Shown piece by piece: positions 23,477 to 35,300 of a stretch of DNA of 37,084 nt. Where the stretch lies: positions 1-37,084 of the forward strand of contig JAENWH010000001.1 in assembly GCA_016650135.1 (NCBI GenBank), read 5' to 3'. The notes below the pieces were generated by a model that worked only from the letters and a program-made list of their open reading frames with translations, did no database searches and was not told where the DNA came from. Origin of the DNA: Peptostreptococcaceae bacterium. GTDB lineage: Bacteria; Bacillota_A; Clostridia; Peptostreptococcales; Anaerovoracaceae. The position numbers and the translations under genes are program-made. Each line of letters opens with the position of its first letter. Positions within the stretch are counted from its first letter, which is position 1.

Positions 23477-25756
23477 TTATATGTCAAATTCTTGGCGTTT
23501 CTCCATAGGACGAACTACCCTATATTTAAAAACCCCAATAATATGACCATCGGAAACCACCTTTGCCACATAGTCTGTTTTTTTACTTTCCAAGTGCTGA
23601 ATAAATGAATATATTCCATTATTATATTCGCAATCAAATTTTTGGTTGTCAACGATTACTCCAATTTTATTTAAACTCATATCAACACTAAATTGCACTT
23701 CAATGTCTCTACTAATCGGGATCTTTATAAGTTGGCTTATTACTGTAATAATTGCGCTATTATTTAAACTTACCTCACTTAAAGCATCTTTCATTTGAAT
23801 AGTAATTACAGGTACAATCATTTCTTCTAATGATGCGCCCCCATGGATTTCACATATTGGGGCACCTTTCTGAATGAATCGATCATAATTTGCAAAAATC
23901 CAGAATTCATCATGTGAAAAGCAACCTTTTATATCACTATAATCTGCAGCATTATCAATGCAATATCTCCCATATTTGTATTTAACAGAAGTTTCAAATG
24001 ACTCATGAGAATCCCCACGAGCAATCACTGCAAGTCGACTAGAACCGTGGTCTGCAGCAATTATTATCGTTTTATATCCATCACTAAAGCTTTTGTCTAC
24101 AAGCCCTTTAATTTTTTTAACAATCTCAAATTCTCGTTCAATATTAGACGGGAATATGGAATTTGAATGTTTTAATATATCTAGCTCATAGTAAGGCTCC
24201 ATATGGTTTCTATTTTTATAAAAATCATTATTTTCACTTGTTATTGACGGCATATTGCAGTAACCAAATTCTACTTTAAAATCATAAATTGATTGATCAA
24301 AACATTTTTTAAAAATCGATACATATTCAGCACCAAAAGCATCCACAAACTGAATTATAGTTTTATCATCGTACATCTTTTCAACCAAAGCATTTCTTGA
24401 TTTCAGTTGCCAGATTAACTTACCGTGTTCTTTTGCAACTTCATTTACCCTATTTAAAAAATCTTCAGTTGCTTTATTTTTAAGTTTGCAAATGCGATAA
24501 GAATAGAAATATGATTCGAGCAAGTTATCTTCTAAACCTAATGGTTGCAAATATTCAAACACACATGGGTAAGTATTTTTGATAATATCCTCAATTATAT
24601 CAAATTCATTCATATTTGCTAGACATTCAAAAGTCTTTTCCCTTTCTTCAATAGAAACATCCGTTAAGCATTTCAGTTTATCCTCAACACTAAGGTTTTC
24701 CAAAAAAAACAATAGATTTTTTGATACAATTATCTTCATCTTAACAAGAATATCTTTTCGTTGGTTATAGACATCCCAAAATGAATAAGAATTCAGAAAA
24801 AAAGCAATACAAGAATACATTTTTTCTTCAAAATCATCAACTGTTTTACAATTATTTAGTACATATACCAAATATTCATTTTCCCCATTGACCATTGCCC
24901 AAACCCACAATATCCATTTTTTCATTGAATCAAAGTGTGCCCAGTTTGAAAACAAGTTATCATTATAACTTGTAACCAGAAGAATTTCACAAATTGCTCT
25001 ATCAAAATCTTTATTATCACGAAATTGAGCAGCCAACATCTCCCACTGCGCATCAGTTCCATATTCTTTGCGCAAGGATTTGGTAACGCCTAAATGCTTA
25101 AGGAAATCAAAGGCCGAAACTATAACCTCAACATTATCAGAAAAAGTAATGTCCGTATAATTAATTGCTTTACTTGTTCTTAAAACAATGGGCTTATCAG
25201 GATTTTCTTCCCAATAAATCATATATTTTTTAAAACCCTCAATTACATTACCATTCAAAGAAAAATTAAGATTATTCTGTACAATCATAAGGGAATAATC
25301 ACTTTCACAGCCTTCACTAATTATCAGCACTGCATTCATTTCGCGTGGACCTAATTGTAATGTTGAAAGAACTTCACTCATACGATAGAGTATTATATAA
25401 ATTCTCAAATCCCCATTAGTGTTATTTTCAAAATTTGCATGTAAAATATCATAAAGTGTTTTTGTTGCTAAAGGTCTATTAATACGTAAATACTCTGAAA
25501 GAGGAACCACCAGCGTTTTATCTTTCACCATTCGTATTTTCTTTTTAAGTTGGTTCATATTAGGAGCTATATCTTCATTTTCACAAAAGTCCGATAGTTT
25601 AATAAGAACCTGCGATTTGCTTGTTAAGTATGACTTAACTTGTGCCCACATTTTCATAGTTTCAACATTAATAAATCTCACTGGGTTAAGATCCGCTTTT
25701 CCACAATCCAAATCAATATATTGAGTAAAAGAGGAATAATCTTTGAAATTAAGCAT
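23477..25756 (-). CDS. pglZ: BREX protein PglZ (alkaline-phosphatase-superfamily)
   Basis: This 759-residue protein has a C-terminal PglZ domain of the alkaline phosphatase fold: QFVDAFGAEYVS (Asp472, first metal ligand region), IIIAADHGSSRLAV (Asp569, His570), and CEIHGGASLEEMIVPV (His638, Glu644). PglZ is the hallmark of all BREX systems and acts with the methylation/exclusion machinery. The N-terminal 450 residues are helical and divergent, as usual. A GAGGTGA site lies 7 nt before the ATG. It is placed 12 bp after the BrxC-like gene and the same distance before brxL, in one operon. Confidence 0.93.
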   Translation of the reverse strand: MLNFKDYSSFTQYIDLDCGKADLNPVRFINVETMKMWAQVKSYLTSKSQVLIKLSDFCENEDIAPNMNQLKKKIRMVKDKTLVVPLSEYLRINRPLATKTLYDILHANFENNTNGDLRIYIILYRMSEVLSTLQLGPREMNAVLIISEGCESDYSLMIVQNNLNFSLNGNVIEGFKKYMIYWEENPDKPIVLRTSKAINYTDITFSDNVEVIVSAFDFLKHLGVTKSLRKEYGTDAQWEMLAAQFRDNKDFDRAICEILLVTSYNDNLFSNWAHFDSMKKWILWVWAMVNGENEYLVYVLNNCKTVDDFEEKMYSCIAFFLNSYSFWDVYNQRKDILVKMKIIVSKNLLFFLENLSVEDKLKCLTDVSIEEREKTFECLANMNEFDIIEDIIKNTYPCVFEYLQPLGLEDNLLESYFYSYRICKLKNKATEDFLNRVNEVAKEHGKLIWQLKSRNALVEKMYDDKTIIQFVDAFGAEYVSIFKKCFDQSIYDFKVEFGYCNMPSITSENNDFYKNRNHMEPYYELDILKHSNSIFPSNIEREFEIVKKIKGLVDKSFSDGYKTIIIAADHGSSRLAVIARGDSHESFETSVKYKYGRYCIDNAADYSDIKGCFSHDEFWIFANYDRFIQKGAPICEIHGGASLEEMIVPVITIQMKDALSEVSLNNSAIITVISQLIKIPISRDIEVQFSVDMSLNKIGVIVDNQKFDCEYNNGIYSFIQHLESKKTDYVAKVVSDGHIIGVFKYRVVRPMEKRQEFDI

Positions 25757-25768
25757 ACTAAATTCACC

Positions 25769-28700
25769 TCATAGTTTAAGAATATTAATCCCAACAAGTG
25801 GCTTGTCATCTATTAAATCTGCAAGTAGCTTTTGGGATTCACTTGGTGTTAGATTGCAAATTTTTTCAATAACTTTTTCCTTGTATATAGTTCGATATTT
25901 CTCAAGGGAAAGCTGCTCAACACATTTACTAAGAGCAGTTCTATTATTAATCCATTTATATGTTTCATTGCCCATTGCTGAAACTAGCATGTTTTTTAAT
26001 TCTTCAACATCATTAATTATATAAGCATATTCTCCACAAAAGTTATTGATGAATATTTCATTACATTTTTTCAAATCGCTTAAAATATCTAGTGATTGGC
26101 CTGAAATAAAAGAAATGGACTCATCTATTTCATTCTCAGATTGTGGTTTTCTTGTACCATTAATTAAATCAAAAGCAATTTGTGCAGAATCAAATTCATT
26201 TTCAAATAGACATAGAATGCTTATTCTGTTTGTTCTAGACCATGTATCTGGAGAATTACTTGATGTTCTATCCTTCCATAATAAAAAAAGCTTATTAATT
26301 TTTTGATCTTTGCGATAATTTTTAAGTTTATTATTAAGCATTAATATAAACTCATCTGGTGTAACAAAAAAAGTTTTTGGTTCGATATTTTGATACAAAT
26401 ATAATAATTCGTCTCCTGAAATATTAGGAATATATTTTTTAACTATTTTTTTAAAGATATCTTGTTGGTTAGCAAAAAATACATTGAATATATCTGTGCC
26501 AAGATTTATTTTTTCTATTAGATCATCTTTGTTCACTATGGTCCTATTTTTAATCACACATAAAGATTTCAATATATCTTTCAAGTCAATTCTATCATCC
26601 AAAATCATAATTTCAGGTATCTTAATATTATTAAGCTTCTTTTCTATTGCAGAAATTGAACCTTCAAATGAAAATTGTTTCCCTGATACTATATTATTGA
26701 TTACATCAATTAATAAATAATCCTCATAAAGGTTATCTATTTGTTTATTCGTATCACCAATATCCCAAAGATAAGATGCATCAGCAGAAAGTTTTTTATT
26801 AAGTGCAATCAATAAATCTTGTTCGCTTAAATCTAATCTTTTAATTACTTGAATTAATTCCGGTTTATATTGAGCTATATAATATATCATTCCGGCTTTC
26901 ATATTTTCAACATGGACGATATCTTCCATAATTCTATCTAACCCTGCAGTTTTCTTATATAATACATAGAGTTCCTCAGCAACTTTTGTTATATCACGGC
27001 CAGCCATTCTATTCGTTGAGACAAGCTCACAGTATAGAGCAATCGTTGCAATGATTTGTTCACAAAGTTCCTCTTCTTCAAATTCTATTTCAACGTAATA
27101 TTTTAGTGACCATAATGAATTTTCATTATTCTTCAAAAAAACGCTAATGTTTTTTGCAATGTCTTGTATTGAATTTTGCTTGTCTTTGGCTATTCTAAAG
27201 ACAGCTCCACTTATTTTGCAAAACTCAATATGTTCAGGTTTCTGTTTAACTATAAACTGATTTTTGGATTTCGGAAGTCCTTTTACCGCGGAAAAAATCA
27301 AATCACTTAAATCCGTATGATTCAACGCAACGGTATTAGCTCCATCATATTTGTAAAAATTTCCATCAGCATATTCTTTCAATAAGAACCCAATTAAAAA
27401 AACAGATCCTGTACAACTGAATAAGCCAAATGGTGGCTCTTGCAAAGCCTCCCATATATCTGTTATTGCAACCATACTATTTTTTTCGAATGATCTTTTG
27501 ACAGTCTCATTTACGCATTTTTTCATACGAGACACTACATGATTTGGGGAAGTACTACAATAGTCAACATTAGCCCAAATTTGCTCATTTGTAAGTTTAG
27601 TAGCAATTTGATTTAAATAGCTAAAACTTGATGCAATAGCTAATCTATTCATTGCCATTTGTGCTACAGTTTCTTTAAATCCTGTAGGTGCAAATAATTT
27701 ATCATTAATTGATATCTCTTCTAGTCCGCACCCAAACCAATTTGAATTCAACTCCTTTAACCTTTTCCTAAGATTTCCTCCTCCTTGTACTTTTGTTACT
27801 TGTCCATCAACCTTAGGATAAAAATCAAGATTTGTAACAAAGAGCTTATTTTTCCATTCCTTTATTACACGTTCGGCATTTTGTTTTGCTAATTTCCCTT
27901 GATTTGTCTGATCACCATAATATCTCTCTTCGGTCTTAGATTGCAGATATTTTTCATAAAAAGCTCCTGATAAAGGGGTTGCCGAAAAATCAACTAAAGC
28001 ACCTTTTCTCATTATATCTTTTAATAATTTTTCTATGATTTCTCCGCACTTTCCTTGATCAATTTCATTTAAAGCGAAAATGAAGAACAACGGTATTTGA
28101 AAACTTTCCAGATTCTTTGCTATTTCTTGTGCAGCCTTGTAATTATTGGTGGTAATCAGAAAAATTCTATATCTATATTTCAAATAATCATTTGGTAAAA
28201 ATTGTTCATCAATTCCATTAGATGTATCAGTAAGGATTTTCTCAAATGTAATATTCTTTTTATTCTCTTCAAGCATCTTTTCAAATCGTTCCTGGTCTAT
28301 ATTATTTACAGGCGGTACATATAGAATATCATTCCCATCATTAATAGTTGAAAAAACACCTTTAGATGTAAACTCATTTAAAATGTTACCTACAGATGAA
28401 AAAATTGGTGTACCCGAAAAAGCATTTGAAATGTTAATTAAAGTTGGACGTAGCAATGCTGATTGACCTTGTATACGACTGCCAACATTTTTTTGTTGTA
28501 TTGCCGATAGTAGTAAGGCTACTTTTAAAACTTTCTGTTTATCTTCATCATTGTGGCAAATTGCATTGAAATTGTCGTATTGTGCAATAGCAGATTTAAA
28601 AGCATCATTTAAATCAACATTATCACCGGTAAAAAAATAGTCCCAAATATAGTTTGCTGTAAGATAGTTCCATTTCCCAATATCACTATTATACTTACTT

Positions 28701-29950
28701 GTAAACCATCTAAAATTATGTCTTTCTTTATCACCTTCAAAAGGTTCTCCACTAAGGAATTGGAACATTGTTCTCTGGTTCGAACTTATTTCTTTAGAAA
28801 TAACTTTTAAAAGGTAGGCCGCATATGGATGTATAGGAAGCAAACATTTCAATTCAGTTTCTGTGGTATCCTTAGCATGTAAAAGAATTGATTTTTGTGT
28901 TGTAAGTTCAACATTACTCCATAATTCGTTTGAAACATTTTCCCATTCTATTTTCAAGTCAGGTTCATGCTTAATAGCCTGTCCCATAAGCTTAAAAGCC
29001 GTTGTTTCAGCCATATCAATCGGTCGAATTTTAAATCTCGCCTCTATTATCCGCTTTGCATTAAGATCATTAATAATTTGAGTACCACTATGGGTTATTA
29101 AAAAAAAGTAAAAACTTATTTGTGCAGCCGCATGTGCTATTTCTTGTAAACCGGTTATATTGTTTTGATTGTTTTTAAAGAACTCAGTAAATTCATCCCA
29201 AATAAATACAATTGCATATAAATTATTTCCCTTTTTAACATCCTCGATCCAATTAATAACATCAGTATATGTTGTTGACCAAGTATAATGTTCAAGTTCG
29301 CCCACTTCAACAATTGTTTCCAATAAATCAATGCAATCATCAACCCCGAGATCTTCTAAATCTTTAATAATACTTTCTGCACTTTCATAGCCCTCAAACT
29401 TTTGCTTGTATTTTTGAAATACATTCAAAAAATTAAATGATCCAGACGTATCCTTTATTATATTGAGGATGTTCTCATACTGGCTTTTACCTCCTTTATA
29501 AGGGTAATTATTTTTCAACAATGCACCTTTAATTGATTCAATAATGCAATTGAATAGTTTATTATCACCAACAACAGCTGATGATGAACTCCTATGAACA
29601 ACTAGAATATCCCCCTTATTACGAACTCCCGAAATTCGAGAAAATAATGGTTTCATGTCATTTACTTCACAATAAGCCTCAACATCTTTCAAATCATCTT
29701 CAAGAATATGCTTAATTGCAAAAGACGCAAAAGTTTTCCCTGTGCCATAAGCACCATGCATCCACAAAGGCAGATCTTTACTAATATTCCCTTTTTCAAG
29801 AGTATCAATTAATTGTGAGACGATGGTTTTAAAACTTTCATGTGGATAAAATGATTTCCATTTATTTGGGAATTCCTTATCACTATGCTCGCTGAAAACT
29901 GGTATAAAGTCCGAATCAACGCTTAAATAATCACTGTATATTCTGCTCAT
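25769..29950 (-). CDS. brxC4: BREX type 4 BrxC-like large ATPase
   Basis: This 1393-residue P-loop protein has Walker A GAYGTGKT at 66-73 and Walker B IVFIWDEF with Asp252/Glu253. The segment FFLITHSGTQIIN is a probable sensor region. The rest is long, helical and poorly conserved, as in BrxC/PglY proteins, which are large ATPases essential for BREX. Its ATG overlaps the brxP stop (ATGA). Position between a PAPS-reductase-like gene and pglZ identifies it as the type 4 BrxC. No frameshift is seen. Confidence 0.85.
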   Translation of the reverse strand: MSRIYSDYLSVDSDFIPVFSEHSDKEFPNKWKSFYPHESFKTIVSQLIDTLEKGNISKDLPLWMHGAYGTGKTFASFAIKHILEDDLKDVEAYCEVNDMKPLFSRISGVRNKGDILVVHRSSSSAVVGDNKLFNCIIESIKGALLKNNYPYKGGKSQYENILNIIKDTSGSFNFLNVFQKYKQKFEGYESAESIIKDLEDLGVDDCIDLLETIVEVGELEHYTWSTTYTDVINWIEDVKKGNNLYAIVFIWDEFTEFFKNNQNNITGLQEIAHAAAQISFYFFLITHSGTQIINDLNAKRIIEARFKIRPIDMAETTAFKLMGQAIKHEPDLKIEWENVSNELWSNVELTTQKSILLHAKDTTETELKCLLPIHPYAAYLLKVISKEISSNQRTMFQFLSGEPFEGDKERHNFRWFTSKYNSDIGKWNYLTANYIWDYFFTGDNVDLNDAFKSAIAQYDNFNAICHNDEDKQKVLKVALLLSAIQQKNVGSRIQGQSALLRPTLINISNAFSGTPIFSSVGNILNEFTSKGVFSTINDGNDILYVPPVNNIDQERFEKMLEENKKNITFEKILTDTSNGIDEQFLPNDYLKYRYRIFLITTNNYKAAQEIAKNLESFQIPLFFIFALNEIDQGKCGEIIEKLLKDIMRKGALVDFSATPLSGAFYEKYLQSKTEERYYGDQTNQGKLAKQNAERVIKEWKNKLFVTNLDFYPKVDGQVTKVQGGGNLRKRLKELNSNWFGCGLEEISINDKLFAPTGFKETVAQMAMNRLAIASSFSYLNQIATKLTNEQIWANVDYCSTSPNHVVSRMKKCVNETVKRSFEKNSMVAITDIWEALQEPPFGLFSCTGSVFLIGFLLKEYADGNFYKYDGANTVALNHTDLSDLIFSAVKGLPKSKNQFIVKQKPEHIEFCKISGAVFRIAKDKQNSIQDIAKNISVFLKNNENSLWSLKYYVEIEFEEEELCEQIIATIALYCELVSTNRMAGRDITKVAEELYVLYKKTAGLDRIMEDIVHVENMKAGMIYYIAQYKPELIQVIKRLDLSEQDLLIALNKKLSADASYLWDIGDTNKQIDNLYEDYLLIDVINNIVSGKQFSFEGSISAIEKKLNNIKIPEIMILDDRIDLKDILKSLCVIKNRTIVNKDDLIEKINLGTDIFNVFFANQQDIFKKIVKKYIPNISGDELLYLYQNIEPKTFFVTPDEFILMLNNKLKNYRKDQKINKLFLLWKDRTSSNSPDTWSRTNRISILCLFENEFDSAQIAFDLINGTRKPQSENEIDESISFISGQSLDILSDLKKCNEIFINNFCGEYAYIINDVEELKNMLVSAMGNETYKWINNRTALSKCVEQLSLEKYRTIYKEKVIEKICNLTPSESQKLLADLIDDKPLVGINILKL

Positions 29951-32277
29951 TTACGTCCCTCCAATAGCAACTTTAAAACATCTAATGATGTTTTTGAACT
30001 TTCTAAATAGATATCTTCCATGATGTTTTTATTAAAGTTAACTTTTATAAATTTGCTGTAGTCTCTCGCCAACAATTCAAGTATTTGCTTACATGTTCCC
30101 TTGTCAATGCCGTACAGTTTTGTCGGACTAATTCCTAGTCTTTCAGTATCACTGTTACATATGTCAGATAATGTGAAGCTGTAAAGCGAGTCGGATTTTT
30201 CTGCATATTTATAAAGACAATAAAGAATGGCTAATGGTTCTGGCTCTTGCCAAACCCTTCTTGTGATGGCCAGAACCGCATTCCCTTTCATCTCACATTC
30301 TGAAATTCCAATTCCCCAACCGATAGGGGATGCTTTCATTGTTTCCTTTAACGATTTTAATGCGCTATTTTTAACAGAACTGGTATATTCATCGCCTAAT
30401 AAAATATTCAATTCATCATTGTTGTATGTCTGATTAATTTCAAGCTTGTTTACAAACCAATTTATAATAGATGAATTATATGCTAAATTATTGTATATAA
30501 CTCCCCAAGTTATAAAGTTATCACTTCCGAGTTCATTTAATATTTTACAAACATCGGAAGGTGAATTCCCATTAAGCAAATCCGCATCTCGCATCCATGC
30601 TTTAAATGCTAAAAACATATTTTTTCCCATACGATCGTTTGCCCAGAAGTCAGTCTCCAATTCAAAGTATAATTCAAGCCAATCCTGTCTAAAGCCTCTC
30701 GTTTGATAAGCTGCCAAATTATTCATTCTACTTCCTCCTAATGGTAAAGCCAAAGATTGAGCAATAATACATCCTTTAGATTGATTTAGGCAATTCTCAC
30801 AGTGAAGGCAACCCTTAATTGTAATTTCACCATCTTCCTCCATATTTATTGCACCTACTGGGCATTCTAATGTGCAAGCCTTGCACCCTTTACAATATAC
30901 TGACTTATTTAATGCATTTCTTAGCAAGTACAAAAATCTAATTGTTGCTGCCTTTTTAGGTAAATTCTCAAATCTAATTTTTATATTATTAGGTTCTTTA
31001 ACAATTTGAAAAGCAACCAAAAGTCCTTTATATTCTATCTCAAAATGCGAATCATCAATCCAATAAATCTGCCCTATTGTTGATAACCATTCCATATAAC
31101 TGTTGTTTGGATTTATTAACATAATTTCTGTATAATTATCATTTACAACTTCTATTAATCTATTACTTCCAATACTAAGATCTCTTCCATTTAACCTTAA
31201 TTTCCAATTTCTTTCATTGAAATATTTTTCAAATATAGGTTTAGTATCTAAATCGATAGTAAGTAAGTTTTTTATAGTATTAGCGTATATTTCCGTTTTT
31301 GCCGGCTCTATCATTCCATTAATAAGAAATGACCACTTAGATGACATCGGACAGAATACACATCCGACTCGGGTTAACCCTTTTTTATAGGCATTATTTA
31401 GAAATAAATTATTCTGAAAAATATACAAAAATAGCTCACATGTCCCCCATTCCAATATAGGGCAACAACTTGTCTGCATTATATGTTTTTTTGAATCAGA
31501 TAATGCTTCATATGTTGATCTAGATTCACTCTCCTCTGCCCTAACCCCCACATAAACTAAAGTTTTGAATTTACTCTTTCCAATAATATCTTTAATCAGT
31601 AAAACTTGAGGGACTGTTTTATGTACACTGCAGCACCATCTTAGTCTCTCTGCCGGCGGGCCAAAGATATCCCAGCTTTCTGGCGAAACAAAATGTGAAT
31701 TTGCTTTATGCCAATCCAAATCAGCCCATTTATTTTGAGCTAAGTCAACGGCAGTATAAGTATCTGAAAGTTCCATAGTTGTATCGGCAAAAACAACACT
31801 GAAACCATCGTGTGGTAAAGCCCGTTGAACTAAGTCTAGCATTACTATTGAGTCTTTACCTCCGCTAAACGCAACATAAACAATATCAACTTTATTAGAG
31901 TACAATTTAAATGTATCATATATGAATTTTAATGTTTTTTGTTCTAAGCCCGTCATTAGTGCTTTGTTTTTTTCAATCATTCTTAGGATATTCACTGGTC
32001 TTATTTTTAAGTCTCTTATTAATGCCTTTATCTTTGGATTCTCATATAGGCCTCCACCAACCACTTCGCCTACACACTCTCCAAAATAAATATATCTTCT
32101 TCCTTCAGCCCACATTATCGGTCCATCTGTTTCAGGGATTTCCCACATAAACTGTTTATCAAACCCAAATAAAATTAATTCTTCTTTAAAAACAGGCCTG
32201 ACCGCCTTAACGACTCCAGTTGTTTTAGTATCAAGTAAATACCCCCCTGTTTCTTTATCCCAAATGTAATTATACAC
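29947..32277 (-). CDS. brxP: BREX type 4 BrxP, PAPS-reductase-like with ferredoxin domain
   Basis: This 776-residue protein has a PP-loop SGGKDS (138-143) in the phosphoadenosine-phosphosulfate reductase fold, a CCSVHK site (215-220), CC at 271-272, GCVFCP (305-310), and a two-cluster ferredoxin-like insert: Cys462, 465, 468, 472 and Cys490, 493, 496, 503. The PP-loop family adenylates substrates, and the DndC relative acts in DNA phosphorothioation; here it marks BREX type 4. The start is a GTG, 8 nt after AGGGG. It overlaps the BrxC-like gene by 4 bp. Possible roles are DNA modification or sulfur transfer; no other dnd genes are visible. Confidence 0.88.
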   Translation of the reverse strand: MYNYIWDKETGGYLLDTKTTGVVKAVRPVFKEELILFGFDKQFMWEIPETDGPIMWAEGRRYIYFGECVGEVVGGGLYENPKIKALIRDLKIRPVNILRMIEKNKALMTGLEQKTLKFIYDTFKLYSNKVDIVYVAFSGGKDSIVMLDLVQRALPHDGFSVVFADTTMELSDTYTAVDLAQNKWADLDWHKANSHFVSPESWDIFGPPAERLRWCCSVHKTVPQVLLIKDIIGKSKFKTLVYVGVRAEESESRSTYEALSDSKKHIMQTSCCPILEWGTCELFLYIFQNNLFLNNAYKKGLTRVGCVFCPMSSKWSFLINGMIEPAKTEIYANTIKNLLTIDLDTKPIFEKYFNERNWKLRLNGRDLSIGSNRLIEVVNDNYTEIMLINPNNSYMEWLSTIGQIYWIDDSHFEIEYKGLLVAFQIVKEPNNIKIRFENLPKKAATIRFLYLLRNALNKSVYCKGCKACTLECPVGAINMEEDGEITIKGCLHCENCLNQSKGCIIAQSLALPLGGSRMNNLAAYQTRGFRQDWLELYFELETDFWANDRMGKNMFLAFKAWMRDADLLNGNSPSDVCKILNELGSDNFITWGVIYNNLAYNSSIINWFVNKLEINQTYNNDELNILLGDEYTSSVKNSALKSLKETMKASPIGWGIGISECEMKGNAVLAITRRVWQEPEPLAILYCLYKYAEKSDSLYSFTLSDICNSDTERLGISPTKLYGIDKGTCKQILELLARDYSKFIKVNFNKNIMEDIYLESSKTSLDVLKLLLEGRK

Positions 32278-32357
32278 TATTGTTTCCCCTAGCTTTCTTA
32301 TTGAATATTTTTATTTCTAAATACTTTAAATATTAAAAAGTGAATACTATCAATAAA

Positions 32358-32384
32358 ATTATAATATTGGACTCCACTGATCAA
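32358..32384 (-). promoter_or_regulatory. Possible internal promoter before brxP
   Basis: On the minus strand a perfect TATAAT (32363-32358) is preceded by TTGATC (32384-32379) with a short 15-bp spacer, about 80 bp before the brxP GTG. It could let brxP-brxC-pglZ-brxL be expressed apart from the large regulator gene. A small 7-bp hairpin overlaps the end of the upstream gene. The short spacing limits confidence. Confidence 0.35.
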
Positions 32385-32397
32385 ATCACTTTTGATT

Positions 32398-35300
32398 TTA
32401 ACTTAATTTTAGCAAGGCAATTATATTGCTTTCCAACCAACTCTTTGAGTTTTCATTTAATATCAACCCCGCAGTTTTAATCCATTCAAATGCATCTTCA
32501 ATCGAAACGAAAGGATTAGCCTTGTGCTCATTAATCAAAACGTTTTTAATTAATTCTTCATAATTTTCATAATTCAATGTTGAATCAACAAATATGGTGT
32601 TCATAGCAAATGTATCTGTGGTTGGAATATCAATTATCTGTATTTCATTTTCTAAGTACTTTTCAACGATACTCCGTAAAACAAAAGCATTCCAAGAAAA
32701 AGGAATCTCTGGGTAGAAAAGGAAACTTTCGATTTTAAATCCTACAACATACCCCTTTAGAGAAATGTTATCGAAAATAGCATTAGCTATTTCTTCTATA
32801 ATCTGTTGAGTGAACTCATCAAAATCAACTCTTTCGAGTAAATCAGCATCAGTTCGTAAAAAATCCGAATTAAAGCTTTTAATCATTTGGCGTATTGATA
32901 CGAATAGTAAGTGGTTTTCTGCACATATAAGTAATAAGTCTGATACGGAAATCCTTTTATAATTAGTAATATGTTGTTTAATAACGGAAATATTCGTTAA
33001 ATCTTCTGATCCAATTCGTGCAATATAAGGTCGAGAAAAAACAAATTCATCTTCAAACATATATTTGAGTATTCCAAAAAGTTTACCATTCTCCGTTATG
33101 TTGTTACGTATCAAAAATTCTGAATGTGCCATCCACAATAATTCCAGCAGTTTTCTTGAAGAAATAGGCAATTGAAGAGTATTAAATCTTAACACCTTAT
33201 TAATTTCATAGTCTTTTTCATTGATATTCAGATGTTTGGTGTGCATATAATAACCATTATTCATAAAAATTATATTTTTATTCAAGCTTAAATTTATTGA
33301 CAACATAGCTTCTGTAATACCAGCGAAATGGTTCGAAATTTTCGATTTATGTATTTCGCCTCGCTCAAGAATATATTTTTCTATCTCGTCATATACACTA
33401 ACACCTTTTTCTTTTGAAATAAAATCTTTTGTAATATAGTATTTATTACTAAGATAATATTTTGTAACACCTTGCAAAAAATACTTATTATTTATATTTG
33501 AAGATACCATAAGTTGTTCTTTAAACATTTCAAATAACTCATTAAAGGAAATCGCGATTCGTTTACTATTATTTACGTAATTCTCAATCGCTTGAACAAG
33601 CTCCATCTCTACCCTAATATATTTAGAGTGTATATATTTCCCGCGATTGCAAAGTACTGAAATATTGATTAACCTAGATTCAATAGCTCTATTATTTGTT
33701 GGAAGGTTAATATCTCCAAAAATGCTATTAGTTTTCTTTCTAAATTGAGATATTTGATTATCATCGTACAATTTAATTCCATGTGGATAGTATTCTCCAA
33801 GGATAAAATCATAAACCTGTGATAATACGAGACGACCTCTACAGTATACTTGACCATATAATTTATACAAATCACAGAATGCCATTTCTATTATTTCGAT
33901 ATCTTCTAATCTTTTTTCACTTACTTCATTTAGCACAATCTCAATTTCACTTTGTTTAATAAAAGTCGGAAGTCCTTCAAGTAATTTTGAGGAATTACAC
34001 ATTTCATGGTTAATTCCTTTAAGGCGGAATGCCGTGAATTTTTTATCATAAATATACAAGTTACTGATATTTTCCAGTTTGAGTAAATATAAGATAAGCG
34101 ATATATTATCACAATCATCAAAGTATTCTCTGATTTCATCTTGTGTAATTACCATGTCACCATTTCTTTCGGCTGAAATAAACATAATTGGATCTATACC
34201 TATACTGAAAATGAGATAGAATAATTTTTTATTCGCCTTAACCTCAATTTGCCGTATGCGTTCTCTTGATACTCCCCTTTGTTCCCCTATTTCTTGAAGG
34301 GATAATCCCTGACATCTGCTTATTATAACTTCATTCATACGTTCATGTTTTTCTATTTTACTAAATGATTCAAGGGTTGAAATGAAATTGTTTTTAAAAT
34401 CAATCGTTAATTCTTCCAAAATAATACACAGTGCAATATACATATCTTTTTCCTTTGAAACATCATAAAAAATCTTATTTAAATCGCTAACCAATTCTAG
34501 ATTTATCAATAAATCAGATAGTGGCAATATTGCCTGTATTAATTTCTTTGACCTAAAAGAATCAAGATAGTATTTCAGTTTTCTTTTCTTTCTATCGTTT
34601 GGTATTTCGCTATATATCTTATATAGCTTTTGGCGTGATTTAAAGTTAATATTATATTCTTCCAATGCTACTTGTATTTGCTTAATATATTCCGGGTTAT
34701 TATAGGCATTGTATGACATATCTTTGCCAATTATTCCTATTGAATCAACAACACTATTAATAACCACATATTCAGGGTTCTCACTATAAGAAGATAAAAT
34801 CTTCGCAAAATCAATCCCTTCTTCAAGCAAAATATTCATTGTATCTCGAGGCACAGTAGATATTGATTTATTAACTATACTTGGATTTACTACTTTTATG
34901 GAAGATGTCTCCCTTTGATTAATCTCTGTTTGTATTTTTATTATCTCTTCAATACTCTTCACGCCCAAATCCCTAATTCTATTTAATTGTCCCCGGTCTA
35001 AATTTAGCATCTGAGGTAAAGTTGTAATTTTCGCTTTAAATAATGCATTCCTTGATCTTGTAGACAACATACCTGTATCTAAGTAATCCTCATTAAATTT
35101 AACTTCTTCTGTCAGCAAGGGGTTTTCATTACCGTTTTTATTTTTTGCCTTCTCTTTTATTACCAATTTGAGATTTTGATAATTAATTTCAACGTCTATA
35201 TTATTTTCTTTACTTGCTTCTAATGCGTTATTACAAAAGGTATTGGTTTTGTATGACTCTTGATTCTTTTTCATTCTGTCTATTTTTTGATCTTCTATAT

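Noticed and set aside
29947..32277. A Dnd phosphorothioation system
   Set aside because: The PAPS-reductase-like gene is next to a BrxC-like ATPase, pglZ and brxL, which fits BREX type 4. No dndA, B, D or E is seen.
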